IMG/VR virus record: IMGVR_UViG_3300032331_001188
Location: 1-32,321 of that record
From: a virus
Length of the DNA: 32,321 bases
Direction: 5' to 3' (one strand)
This document shows positions 1 through 7,534 of this stretch, in pieces (the stretch's first letter is position 1; every line of letters starts with the position of its first letter). The position numbers were made by a program, and so were the translations under genes. The notes beneath the pieces were generated by a model. The model did not search any database. It had not been told where the DNA came from and worked only from the letters and a program-made list of their open reading frames with translations.

Positions 1-123
1 GTAGCCCTGCACCGTGCGGAGATCCTTCAGGTCGAGAATCGCGTGCGCGAAGCCCGGGAGACCGCGGAACTGGTTAATCCACTGCGGCTCGGCCAGCAGC
101 ATCATGTCGCGGGCGGTGACGTA
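1..123. repeat. Direct terminal repeat, left copy (circular join)
   Basis: Bases 1-123 are identical to 32199-32321. The repeat lies inside the portal coding sequence, which continues in frame from the right copy into the left part, so this is most simply the overlap left when a circular or circularly permuted genome is assembled. The unique genome is then about 32,198 bp. A true short terminal redundancy is possible but less likely, because the repeat does not sit at a packaging gene boundary. Confidence 0.95.
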
Positions 124-759
124 CTCACGCGCCTCGGGCAACTCCTCCTCCGCGCCTGGCTGCTGCGCCTCCTCCTCGACGTAGAATGCTACCGGGCGTC
201 CCTGAGCGTTTAGCACTACGCCATCAATGCAGCGAAGACCCTGGTAAGGCCCGGATAAAAGAATGCCTTCGCGGTCGAGTTTGTCGCTGCTCGGGTTGTG
301 GATGCCTTCGCTCGGGATCAGCTGGATCGCCGGAAATGCGGTTTCGTACTCGGTCAGGATGGCGCCCACATCGCCGTCGCGATCCACGGCGACCGACGCC
401 AGAAAGAGGCTGGTCTGGAAATCGCGGCCGCTGATGTCCGCGATCGGGTACCATTCGTTGAGCAACCATTCGCGAGCCGTCTCGCCCCAGATCTGATCTG
501 CGCCCTCGAATTTAGGCAGCCAGGAACGGCCGACCGCGTACATCGCTTTCGCATCGATCGCGCCCTTGGCCGGCCCCAGATTGGCGTATAGCTTGCGCGA
601 ATCGCTCAACAGCTGCTGGCGGTCGGTTGAATTCACCTCGCTGGAGATGCTGCCGATGGTGCGGACCTCGAGCGGGCGCCGCACGATCTCCTTGCGGTTC
701 GTGGCGTCGAAGAGAGCGCCCAGCGCTGCGCGGAATCGTTGCGGAAGTGGCGTAGGCAT
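1..759 (-). CDS. Phage portal protein, N-terminal part (gene cut by the contig join)
   Basis: This is the first 253 codons of the portal protein, the dodecameric ring at the capsid vertex through which DNA enters and the tail attaches. The start is ATG at 759 (MPTPLPQRFR...), two bases after the stop of the gpW-like gene. The frame is open to base 1 and resumes in the right copy of the terminal repeat, where it runs to a stop at 31125; joined across the circle the protein is about 610 aa. Visible stretches typical of lambda-type (gpB-like) portals are the early 'TDRQQLLSDSRKLYANLGPAKGAID' type region (about residues 40-65), where many portals name their D..R.L..N ... A..AI motif, and 'LLSGPYQGL' further on. 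Gene order terminase, connector, portal, protease supports the call. The break is an assembly artefact, not a truncation. Confidence 0.85.
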   Translation of the reverse strand, partial: MPTPLPQRFRAALGALFDATNRKEIVRRPLEVRTIGSISSEVNSTDRQQLLSDSRKLYANLGPAKGAIDAKAMYAVGRSWLPKFEGADQIWGETAREWLLNEWYPIADISGRDFQTSLFLASVAVDRDGDVGAILTEYETAFPAIQLIPSEGIHNPSSDKLDREGILLSGPYQGLRCIDGVVLNAQGRPVAFYVEEEAQQPGAEEELPEAREYVTARDMMLLAEPQWINQFRGLPGFAHAILDLKDLRTVQGY

Positions 760-761
760 GG

Positions 762-1040
762 TCAGCGAAGAAAAGCAGCGCTTTGTGAGACTGGTGCAGT
801 AAATCCGGCGTCAATCGTCTGGATGGCTAGTTCGCTCGCCGTGATTATGTCTGAAATCGTCGTCCCCGGGATAGCTTGAACCGTGATGGATTTACCATTG
901 AGCGCCGTGCCGACGATCTGACCGTTCTGGGCGCTCATGTCGGTCCACTTTGACGCCTGCAGGTCTTCGAGCCATTTCCGCGGGTTGGCCGCGTTGTTCC
1001 GCCTCGCTTGACGCAGCAGAATGGAGACGAGGATTTTCAT
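762..1040 (-). CDS. gpW-like head-tail connector protein
   Basis: This 92-aa protein sits between the terminase region and the portal, the place of gpW in lambda (Nu1-A-W-B). The middle contains NGQIVGTALNGKS and a following IPG..ISDII segment leading into a C-terminal helix, a pattern resembling small gpW-family proteins that plug the filled head and create the tail docking surface. The N-terminus is basic and helical (MKILVSILLRQARRNN). It starts with ATG at 1040 and ends two bases before the portal ATG, so the two are probably translated together. The assignment is by position and weak similarity of pattern, not by a strong motif. Confidence 0.6.
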   Translation of the reverse strand: MKILVSILLRQARRNNAANPRKWLEDLQASKWTDMSAQNGQIVGTALNGKSITVQAIPGTTISDIITASELAIQTIDAGFTAPVSQSAAFLR

Positions 1041-1058
1041 CTAGAAACGCTCGGCGCG

Positions 1059-1760
1059 TCAACGTAGCCCGGAGTGCGTTATGTCTATCGCCGAGATCTC
1101 GGGCGGCCGCATCTCGCCGGTCTTGCGCAGCGTGGAGAACTCCACGCGCAGGTTATCGCGCACGATGCAGTAGGCTTGACGCAGCGAGCCTTTAACCAGG
1201 CTTTCCGGGTGAACCGGGCAGCCAGCCTCGCGCAGTTGCTCGAGCTTGCTAAAGGTCTGGAAGTATTCGGCCGCGGCGAGTCCGCCCATGATGGCGAAGC
1301 GGTCGTTGATTCCGCCGAATCGGCCCCACCAGGGTGTCAGCGCCTCGTTGATGATCGGCGTGTAGGTCTGGTCGAATGAGTGGAAGAACAGATCCGGCCG
1401 GACGCGCACGAACAGATCGACATCGCCCACCGGGTGGTCGCTGTACAGCTTCCAGCCTTGCTCGAGTTGCCAGAGTTGGCGCAGCACGGCCTGCATCGGA
1501 ACGCTGCGCGCATACGGCTCAAACCGCACCGGCTCCACTGGATCTGGTAGCTCAGGCTGGCTTGGCTCGACCTTGCTGATCAGCGTTTTTGGCCGGAATA
1601 GTTCCTGCGTTATTTTCCAGTCGTCCGCATCTTCATCCTGCACGGTCGAGATGTAGAAGTGCAGCGGTTTCGGCAGATGTCTCGCGACATGCCACTTGAA
1701 CGTGTGCGCGCAGGTTTTCCATGTGCGCATGTGGCCGGCGATAATGATGACAGATCCCAT
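1059..1760 (-). CDS. Glycosyltransferase-like protein in the head gene block
   Basis: A 233-aa protein. The N-terminus (GSVIIIAGHMRTW) is a beta strand-turn of the type that opens a nucleotide-sugar-binding fold, and 'DLFVRVRPDLFF' (about residues 115-126) resembles the R-x-R-x-D segment of bacterial and phage proteins annotated as glycosyltransferases or capsule-synthesis-like. The product and sugar are unknown. It lies three bases after the SAM methyltransferase gene and is followed by the connector gene, so it should be made late with the capsid proteins. That placement suggests a role in decorating virion proteins, but action on host or DNA-bound sugars cannot be excluded. No signal peptide or membrane segment is seen. 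Confidence 0.55.
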   Translation of the reverse strand: MGSVIIIAGHMRTWKTCAHTFKWHVARHLPKPLHFYISTVQDEDADDWKITQELFRPKTLISKVEPSQPELPDPVEPVRFEPYARSVPMQAVLRQLWQLEQGWKLYSDHPVGDVDLFVRVRPDLFFHSFDQTYTPIINEALTPWWGRFGGINDRFAIMGGLAAAEYFQTFSKLEQLREAGCPVHPESLVKGSLRQAYCIVRDNLRVEFSTLRKTGEMRPPEISAIDITHSGLR

Positions 1761-1763
1761 AAA

Positions 1764-2300
1764 TCAGGCAGTGCGATTTAGAACAAGCAGACCCCAGTCG
1801 GAATGGTGATAACTCATCACCTGCCATTCTGGATTGTCAGCAAGGAACTCGAGGATCGGCTTGATGATACCTCCGCCGTTTTCTCCGCGGTGAGCGAACA
1901 AGTAAACATCGTGGAAAACGATGTACCTACGCACGACCGCAGCGTGTTTTAGCTCGGCCTCGACCTGGTCTGCGTTGTGCAGCGTGTCGATAAATAGCAG
2001 ATCGCACGGCTCGATCAGATCGAGCTTGGACGTGTCCGCTCGCTGAAACGTCCACTGTACCGTTGCGCTTTGCGGAACCTCGACTGATGCCGCGGCGATG
2101 TCATACGAGCGGAGCGTGCCGCCTCCGCCTGATTCCAGCCCGGCCGCCAGTGCGATGGTACTCTGACCAGTGCGCACGCCAAATTCGACGACGCTGCGGC
2201 ACATTTGCGCCAGCTGGTGCAGCTGATGCATGTGCGGGATCATGTCTTGGTGTCCGTGGGAAAGAGCGCGGCTCTCAAATACCCTCTGCAATGTGGTCAT
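1764..2300 (-). CDS. Class I SAM-dependent methyltransferase
   Basis: A 178-aa protein starting at the ATG at 2300 that overlaps the terminase stop (ATGA). Motif I is visible as EFGVRTGQS (residues 39-47), and LLFIDTLHN (101-109) followed by a VFHDV strand (128-132) matches the pattern of small-molecule or sugar O-methyltransferases of the Methyltransf_24/CmcI type. The conserved D and H could bind a metal, as in related O-methyltransferases. It adjoins a glycosyltransferase-like gene, so methylation of a sugar or glycoconjugate is a reasonable inference; the actual substrate is unknown. A longer reading from 2387 would run deep into terminase and is not favoured. Confidence 0.75.
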   Translation of the reverse strand: MTTLQRVFESRALSHGHQDMIPHMHQLHQLAQMCRSVVEFGVRTGQSTIALAAGLESGGGGTLRSYDIAAASVEVPQSATVQWTFQRADTSKLDLIEPCDLLFIDTLHNADQVEAELKHAAVVRRYIVFHDVYLFAHRGENGGGIIKPILEFLADNPEWQVMSYHHSDWGLLVLNRTA

Positions 2301-4090
2301 GTTTTTTCGGTGGTTTCGGTTTTTTCTGGTGATGGTAAAAGCTGCAGTGCGAGAGCCACGGCGACCTGCATAGCCTCGCAGTCCCACATGTGGTTAGGCC
2401 CAGTCTTCGTCCAGCGCCACTCACTGCGGCCGGTGCTCTTGCTGATGCGCTCGCGCTTTACTTCGCCGCGCAGGTGGCGTGCGTACTCTTCCCCGTGATC
2501 AGCGCCGCATTCCCACGGATGCGAGTTGCCGGCGACCAGTGCCGCGAGCACATCCTTAACTGGATCCGACGCCCAGAACATGTAGCGCGCATATCCGCCC
2601 GGCACCTGCGTCTGCTTGATGCTGGAATGGAATTTCTGGATCTTCTGGCCGTTAGGCCGAATGTGCACGAACGAGTCGTCGCCGCTGCCGTGGAGCGCAG
2701 TCCAGCCGAACCTGATACAGTCCTCGTAAACGTGCGCGGTGCTAAACTGCGCGTCCTGGAAGCATAACTGCGACTCGACGCCGAAGTGCTGGCGGATGCC
2801 ATCGGCCTGCTCGGTCGTGCTGAGTTTGCCACGCCATAGCAGCTGCGAGCCGCCGTCGCTCTTCCAGGCTCGAACGACGGCCCAAAAATGATCGCGCTGG
2901 CGGTCGATCGTCATCATGCGGCGCGCCTCGTTCTCAAGCTTCTCGCGGCCACGGGCGTGCATGTCCGCGAGCGTGTAGGTTCCGCGGAGCTCGACCGTCG
3001 TGCGGTTCAGCTGCGCCTCTTCGTTACGCCACGGCAGTGCCAGCCGTTGCATGTAGAAATCGCGCAGCGGATTGATCTGGCCGCGCTTCTTGAACTCGCC
3101 GGCCTGCAGAAACTCGACCGCCAGCTGGCCCATGTCCTCGGCAAGAATCGCGTTCCAGTTAAACGATCGGTGCTTGCCGTCGCGATCGGTCCTCGGCGCA
3201 GAGTAGCGGCCGGTGCTGTTCCAGCGTGCCCTGGTGGCGGCGCTGTTGGCGTGATCATGCGCGCAGTGCGGACAGATCCACCTGGTGGAGTTGCGCACCA
3301 GCTGCTCGTCCCACATGCCGTTCTCCTTGCGGGCGCCCTCGTCCCACACGACGCAGACGCGCTTGGCTGGATCGTCGGCAGCGCGGCCAAAGAATTCGAG
3401 CGGAACGAATCGCTGGCAGCCGAAGCATTGCACCGACCAGATTTGCGCCGTGCCCTCGTGCCAGAGCCGGTCGAAGTCATCGTCGGCGTGCGATCCCTGG
3501 CTCTCGTTTAGGATCTTGCTGATGCCGTCGCGAGCATAGGCCGAGACGCGCCGACGTGCATGCGTCAGCAGTCCCTGCTTCCAAAGCCAGCACTCGCTGT
3601 TGAGCTTCCAGCGGATCGACTTGCTCTGTAGATTGTTCAGGTTGGCCCCGTTGATGATCAGGTAGAAATCACCAAAGTAGATCTCGCAGGTGGCCGCGTC
3701 GTGCTTGTTTTTCGGCAGTAGCCTGGCGACCGGCTCGCAGTTGCGCAGCAGATTGCGGTAACGGCCTTTCACATGCTCGGCGGCGCTCTCGTCGTCCTGC
3801 TGCGTCCACATGATCGGCCCGGGCTCATTTGCGATCGCCCAGAGGCTGCAGATCTCGACGAATAGCGTTTTGAGCGTCTGAATCGCGGCCCGGCATGTAA
3901 CCTCGCGCACGCGCTCGTCGGCGACGGCCTCGAACGGCTCGAGCAGATGCCGGCAGGTGCGAATGTCGAATGCGCCCTGGCGCGCGTAGCCTCCGCCCAG
4001 CTGCACGAAGTCGCGCGCCCAGTCGTGGATCGGCCGGCGATCTGGAAGCGCCCAGCCGCGACGCCAGCCCTGCAGGATCTCCAGGCTCAT
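2297..4090 (-). CDS. terL: Terminase large subunit (gpA family)
   Basis: The 597-aa motor and nuclease that cuts concatemers and pumps DNA into the prohead. Several gpA-family traits are visible: an N-terminal FDIRTCRHLLEP segment, a P-loop-position segment CRAAIQTLKTLF (about 66-77), two CxxC pairs (CFGC 222-225, CPHC 273-276) forming the zinc-ribbon-like insertion seen in this family, and a C-terminal NHMWDCEAMQVAVAL, the usual 'NH.WD.E' signature. The Walker A and the following Walker B region (RWKLNSECWLW) are clearly degenerate compared with textbook ATPases, as is common in gpA. Start ATG overlaps the small-subunit stop; stop overlaps the methyltransferase start. Confidence 0.9.
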   Translation of the reverse strand: MSLEILQGWRRGWALPDRRPIHDWARDFVQLGGGYARQGAFDIRTCRHLLEPFEAVADERVREVTCRAAIQTLKTLFVEICSLWAIANEPGPIMWTQQDDESAAEHVKGRYRNLLRNCEPVARLLPKNKHDAATCEIYFGDFYLIINGANLNNLQSKSIRWKLNSECWLWKQGLLTHARRRVSAYARDGISKILNESQGSHADDDFDRLWHEGTAQIWSVQCFGCQRFVPLEFFGRAADDPAKRVCVVWDEGARKENGMWDEQLVRNSTRWICPHCAHDHANSAATRARWNSTGRYSAPRTDRDGKHRSFNWNAILAEDMGQLAVEFLQAGEFKKRGQINPLRDFYMQRLALPWRNEEAQLNRTTVELRGTYTLADMHARGREKLENEARRMMTIDRQRDHFWAVVRAWKSDGGSQLLWRGKLSTTEQADGIRQHFGVESQLCFQDAQFSTAHVYEDCIRFGWTALHGSGDDSFVHIRPNGQKIQKFHSSIKQTQVPGGYARYMFWASDPVKDVLAALVAGNSHPWECGADHGEEYARHLRGEVKRERISKSTGRSEWRWTKTGPNHMWDCEAMQVAVALALQLLPSPEKTETTEKT

Positions 4091-4590
4091 GCGCTCTTTG
4101 CCTCCTGGGCGGCTGCCTTGCGTCGTGCGGCTTGCTCAGTCTTCCAGTCCTCGAGCGCGTTCTGCATCGAGACGCAGACAAGATCCGCATGCTCTCGGGC
4201 CAGCCGGCGGATGTCGCTCACATCGAGCCCGGCGACCTTTGGCGGTAGCTCGGTGGTAAAACCCTGGTACATTGCTGATTTCACCCGGGCGGCGAGAAAC
4301 AGCAGGTAGTTGTCCACATCCTCGGCCGGGATCAGCTTGGCCTCGGCCTGCGCGATCTTGATCTGGTTAAGTCGCACCTCGCTGGCGAGCTTCTCGACCA
4401 GCAGTTCCTCGCGCCGCCGGCTTTTGCGCGGGCCTGCCTGGCCGAGCCCGTGCCGGTCGATGAAGTCGCGCCAGTCGGCCTCGATCCAGGCTTTAGGCGC
4501 GTCGTCGTATTCGCGCTGCCAGTTGCGAATCGCGGTCGATGAAACGTTAAGCGCTCGTGCAAGCGCCGTGTGCGTCTTATGCTCGCTCAC
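4087..4590 (-). CDS. terS: Terminase small subunit
   Basis: A 167-aa protein. It opens with a helix-turn-helix (ARALNVSSTAIRNWQREYDDAP, about residues 11-32), as in Nu1-type small terminases that recognise the packaging site, and continues as a charged helical region containing KLASEVRLNQIKIAQAEAKL that fits an oligomerisation coiled coil. It is directly upstream of and overlaps terL by ATGA. The start is GTG at 4590 (GTGA overlap with the previous gene). The last codons, encoding QEAKSA, contain the GGAGG ribosome-binding site of terL. Confidence 0.85.
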   Translation of the reverse strand: MSEHKTHTALARALNVSSTAIRNWQREYDDAPKAWIEADWRDFIDRHGLGQAGPRKSRRREELLVEKLASEVRLNQIKIAQAEAKLIPAEDVDNYLLFLAARVKSAMYQGFTTELPPKVAGLDVSDIRRLAREHADLVCVSMQNALEDWKTEQAARRKAAAQEAKSA

Positions 4591-4970
4591 TTAATTCGTT
4601 TTAGATCAAGGACCGCTTTTTCAACCTCTGGTAGATGACGTGCGATTACTGTCATAGCTCGCTCCGTTTCCTGCTGCTCGGCCTGCTTCGTGCGCGTGCG
4701 CTTTTTGCCGAGCTCTGTAAATGACCTTGTCAGTTCGCCAAGGTCTCCCGTGGACAGTCGCAGATAAAGCCACATCGCCTCGGTGCTTTCTTCATCGGTC
4801 CCCATCCGTCCAACTTGCAACATCCAACGATGTACTTTTTTACGACCATCTAGCTCGGACCATTCGATAAGACGCTCCGCGATTTCACCAACTAGCTCGG
4901 CGCGTTTTGAACGCTTAAGCTCCTGCCACGGATGCGTGGTCAGGTTCGGCGTCAGAGGCACGAAGTTCAC
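4587..4970 (-). CDS. Unknown 127-aa protein next to terminase
   Basis: Not recognised. The protein is soluble, charged and mostly helical; a stretch of KK/RTRTK residues around 88-95 could touch nucleic acid. It starts with GTG at 4970 and overlaps both neighbours through GTGA, placing it firmly in the terminase operon. Its place just before terS would suit a packaging accessory or regulator, but nothing in the residues proves that. Confidence 0.7.
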   Translation of the reverse strand: MNFVPLTPNLTTHPWQELKRSKRAELVGEIAERLIEWSELDGRKKVHRWMLQVGRMGTDEESTEAMWLYLRLSTGDLGELTRSFTELGKKRTRTKQAEQQETERAMTVIARHLPEVEKAVLDLKRIK

Positions 4971-5218
4971 TGGTACTTGGCTAGCGGACTTTCCAGCATG
5001 CGCTTCAGCTCGGGCGTTAGCGTTGACTCTAAATCAAACATCTCGAGCTGTTCTTTCGTTTGAATTGGAGAAAGTTTTAGATCCAAATTTTTAAGCGCTC
5101 TTAGATCTTCGTCGTATTCGGCGATTGCTTGCTTTCTGGCTGCTGCGATTGTGTGAAAAGCGTGCCTCGCATGGTGGAGGATCTCGCTGATGCTCTTGTA
5201 ATTTTGACCGGTGCTCAT
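4967..5218 (-). CDS. Unknown 83-aa protein, first gene of the packaging group
   Basis: Not recognised. Helical, with a basic N-terminal half (ILHHARHAFHTIAAARKQA) and an acidic C-terminal half. ATG at 5218 is chosen; a GTG twelve bases upstream would add four residues. It is separated from dnaB by a 53-base gap that may hold a promoter, so it may open the packaging and late group. The stop overlaps the next start by GTGA. Confidence 0.7.
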   Translation of the reverse strand: MSTGQNYKSISEILHHARHAFHTIAAARKQAIAEYDEDLRALKNLDLKLSPIQTKEQLEMFDLESTLTPELKRMLESPLAKYQ

Positions 5219-5271
5219 CGTGGTGCACACCGTGTAATTATTCCACGTTACGGCGCAAGTGAGGGAATGCG
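5219..5271 (-). promoter_or_regulatory. Possible promoter between dnaB and the packaging genes
   Basis: A 53-base gap with no gene in a genome where gaps are rare. Read on the minus strand it holds TGGAATAAT (5245-5237), which matches an extended -10 (TGn plus AATAAT, five of six to TATAAT). No good -35 lies 17 bases upstream. It would drive the 83-aa gene, the 127-aa gene and terminase. Weak evidence. Confidence 0.25.
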
Positions 5272-6648
5272 CTACCTTGTCACCGGAAAAAACGTCGCGG
5301 TTGATCGCTTGAAATACAGGCCAACGGATCCAGTGCCATCGTTCCGCCCTTTAGCTTGTATTGCCGATATGTAGAACCGCGGTAGCTCGTCGGCGTCAGC
5401 CGTAGGACTTTGCGGCGCCGATGTCAGCGGATCTTCAGCTGGCCGGTGTAGCAGCACGATCTTGTCAGCGTCCTGCTCGATGTCGCCCGACTCGCGGAGG
5501 TCGTGAATCCGCGGCACGCGCTCGTCGCGCTCGGAATCGCGGTTCAACTGCGCGAGCACCATCACGACGCAGTCATTGCGCAACGCGAACTGCTTCAGCG
5601 CCCGCGAGACGCGCCCGACGCTTTGCGCCCTGTTCTCGCCGCGAGCAGGTGTAGCGTCAGGCATCAGCCCGATGTAATCGACTACAACGAGCCGCGGCGG
5701 CGTCTGCCGAGCACGCAAGACCTCGGCGCGTGCCTGCATGGTTGCCAGGCTGACATTGCCGGCGGCGACGACCTCGAGCGGAGCGGAGGAAATGCGCTGC
5801 GCTGCGTCGCGAACAGCCTGCACGTCTTTCGGGTGCGTTCTCGGAGTGATTGCTCGCAGCGAGATGCCGGCGATCGTTTGCGCGAAGTTAAGCGCCAGTG
5901 TGCTGCCGATGACCTCGAGCGAAGCGAACAGCACCTGCTGGTTTTGCTTTAGCGCGACATGCAACGCGATCTGCCTGGCGAGCGAAGACTTGCCGACACT
6001 CGGGCGCGCCGCGACGACGACCATTTCGCCGCGCTGGATCAGCCCGAAGATTCGGTCCATGTCTTGAAAGCCCCAGGACAGTGCGCCTTCGCGCATTCCG
6101 TCGCGCTCACCAGAGATGCGCGCCGTGATCTCGGCGTCTGCCTTCGTGAGCGATTCCGCCCAGGATTCGTTACGCTGCTGCGCCTCGATCGCTAAGATCC
6201 GGGCGCCGGCTTCGCGCACCAGATCCTCGGCCGGTTCAGATCCGGCTTCGCGGATGTTGGTCGTGATCGCGCCGGCCTCGCGCATCAGTTGGCGGAGGAT
6301 TTCGCAATGCCGCACCCGGGTAGCAAAGAACTTCGCCCGTGCTGTCGTCGCCGTGTTGCGCGCCATTGCGATGACGTTATCCTGCGTGACCTCGAGGATC
6401 GCCTGCGTCGCTTCGCGGTCGCCCTTGGCCGCCTTGAGCTTAACCCAGACCGTCGTTTCATCGACCGGATCGCCGGCCAGGAGCATCTTGCTGATGATGC
6501 CCCAGATGGACTGCGCGATCGGATCGACGAATGATTCCTCGCGCAACTCGAAGCCCATAGCCATGCCGACGACGCCGGCAGGATCAATGAAGGCGCAGCC
6601 CACCAGTGCGCGCTCGGCGTCCTGGTCGAATGTCGGATCTGGTTTCAT
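5272..6648 (-). CDS. dnaB: Replicative DNA helicase, DnaB family
   Basis: A 458-aa, full-length DnaB-type ring helicase that unwinds DNA ahead of the phage fork. The N-terminal domain begins DQDAERALVGCAFID (about 8-22), as in DnaB proteins. The RecA-like core shows Walker A ARPSVGKSS (214-222), the catalytic Glu region FASLEV (241-246), Walker B LVVVDYIGLM (320-329), LAQLNR (365-370) and DLRESGDIEQDAD (383-395). All key residues are present. It starts at the ATG overlapping the stop of the replication initiator-like gene, so the two are coupled, and probably takes the place of a helicase borrowed from the host. Confidence 0.95.
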   Translation of the reverse strand: MKPDPTFDQDAERALVGCAFIDPAGVVGMAMGFELREESFVDPIAQSIWGIISKMLLAGDPVDETTVWVKLKAAKGDREATQAILEVTQDNVIAMARNTATTARAKFFATRVRHCEILRQLMREAGAITTNIREAGSEPAEDLVREAGARILAIEAQQRNESWAESLTKADAEITARISGERDGMREGALSWGFQDMDRIFGLIQRGEMVVVAARPSVGKSSLARQIALHVALKQNQQVLFASLEVIGSTLALNFAQTIAGISLRAITPRTHPKDVQAVRDAAQRISSAPLEVVAAGNVSLATMQARAEVLRARQTPPRLVVVDYIGLMPDATPARGENRAQSVGRVSRALKQFALRNDCVVMVLAQLNRDSERDERVPRIHDLRESGDIEQDADKIVLLHRPAEDPLTSAPQSPTADADELPRFYISAIQAKGRNDGTGSVGLYFKRSTATFFPVTR

Positions 6649-7457
6649 GCGATTCCGAACTGGCGTTTCACATCTGGCAGATCGGCCAGGATGTCAGCCG
6701 GCTCCAAGGGCTCGGCCTTGGTCGCATTCTTGATCTGCTGGCGCGTCCAGTCGTCTGCCGGCGGAGCCACGCATGCGGCCCAGTGCTTCGCCAGAGCAGA
6801 CGCCGTAAGAGCAGCGCTCGGGAACTTGCGGCCATAACGATGGGCACGACGTTCGATCTCGGCCGGCGTTACCCCGGGCGAGGCTGCGCGGATGTCGCGA
6901 AGCGCTGCGTTGAGCGCTCCGCGGCCAGATTTCGTGAGGCTACGGGCGTCGGTTCCGGTGGCTGAACATAGAGCCTCAAAAATCAGATCTTTTGGCCTTT
7001 CTGCCGCGACGGCGTCAGCCGGCGCAATAGTGTTCCCTTCCCCTTCCCTTCCCTTCCCTTCCTTAAGGCACGCGTGATGCACGCGATCGTCACGCGTGGT
7101 CAACGCGTCAAGGTCTTGAGGCGAAGGCATTTGCGGTAATTCGCTCGCTCTCTCCTTGTTGTTTATGATCTGGTGCTTTTTCCATGTCGGAATGGCCCCA
7201 AACCAGGCGTCCCTTACGCGATACTTAACGAGAAATCCACGCGTGGTCAACGCGTCGAGCACGCGTGAAAAGTCGCATTCATCGTAAGGCAGAATTTGCG
7301 CTTTTAGCCTTCTAGGCTCCCAGCGGAATCGACCCTCTCGATCTGCGGCGCACCATAGGCCGACGAAGGCTATTCTGACGGGCAGTGCTGATTCCTTTTC
7401 TAAATCATGCAGACCATCGTGCATGAAAAATTCGGGCTTAATTGTTCTGATTCTCAT
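6645..7457 (-). CDS. Replication initiator-like protein (replisome organiser)
   Basis: A 270-aa protein whose N-terminus (MRIRTIKPEFF, then IAFVGLWCAADREGRFRW) is the typical opening of phage replication proteins that carry a winged-helix DNA-binding domain. A low-complexity linker (KEGKGREGEG, about residues 122-131) separates it from a C-terminal domain that could load DnaB, encoded by the next gene with an ATGA overlap. ATG at 7457 is chosen over the GTG at 7475 because the family begins MRIRTIKP. No ribosome-binding site precedes it; instead the bases just upstream are one arm of a terminator-like inverted repeat. The gene contains five CACGCG(T)-type repeats that may be the origin, as in lambda O. 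The function is inferred from family pattern and context. Confidence 0.75.
   Translation of the reverse strand: MRIRTIKPEFFMHDGLHDLEKESALPVRIAFVGLWCAADREGRFRWEPRRLKAQILPYDECDFSRVLDALTTRGFLVKYRVRDAWFGAIPTWKKHQIINNKERASELPQMPSPQDLDALTTRDDRVHHACLKEGKGREGEGNTIAPADAVAAERPKDLIFEALCSATGTDARSLTKSGRGALNAALRDIRAASPGVTPAEIERRAHRYGRKFPSAALTASALAKHWAACVAPPADDWTRQQIKNATKAEPLEPADILADLPDVKRQFGIA
7031..7062. repeat. GGGAA/TTCCC microsatellite inside the replication gene
   Basis: Five- and six-base units of TTCCC/TTCCCC run in tandem and encode the GK-GREGEG linker of the replication protein. A change of one unit would shift the frame, so the tract is a possible length-variable or slippage site. Confidence 0.8.
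7069..7267. repeat. CACGCGTG repeats, candidate replication origin
   Basis: The palindrome CACGCGTG occurs at 7069-7076, 7091-7098, 7238-7245 and 7260-7267, with CACGCGATCG at 7080-7089 and AACGCGTC at 7102-7109 and 7249-7256. A 19-base unit (CACGCGTGGTCAACGCGTC) is repeated exactly at 7091-7109 and 7238-7256, encoding the same DALTTR both times. Clustered iteron-like sites inside the initiator gene are known from lambda O and similar phages. That these bind the initiator is inference. Confidence 0.5.
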
Positions 7458-7466
7458 AATAAAAGA

Positions 7467-7534
7467 CCCCGGCACGCCTGCGGTGAAATTTGCCCTTTGC
7501 GCTACGCACGCAGAGCAGACGCAAGCGTCCGGGG
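7467..7534 (-). terminator. Inverted repeat with U-tract, terminator/attenuator-like
   Basis: Arms 7520-7534 and 7467-7482 pair (CCCCGG with CCGGGG, then CGC with GCG and GCG with CGC, small bulges). On the minus-strand RNA the second arm is followed directly by TCTTTTATT (7466-7458) and then the ATG at 7457, so transcripts from rusA could stop just before the replication gene. The loop is about 37 bases, long for a simple terminator, which favours a conditional, attenuator-like role. Confidence 0.5.

Noticed and set aside
1-759. Truncated or broken portal gene
   Set aside because: The frame continues exactly through the terminal repeat to the other end; the break is only where the circle was opened.
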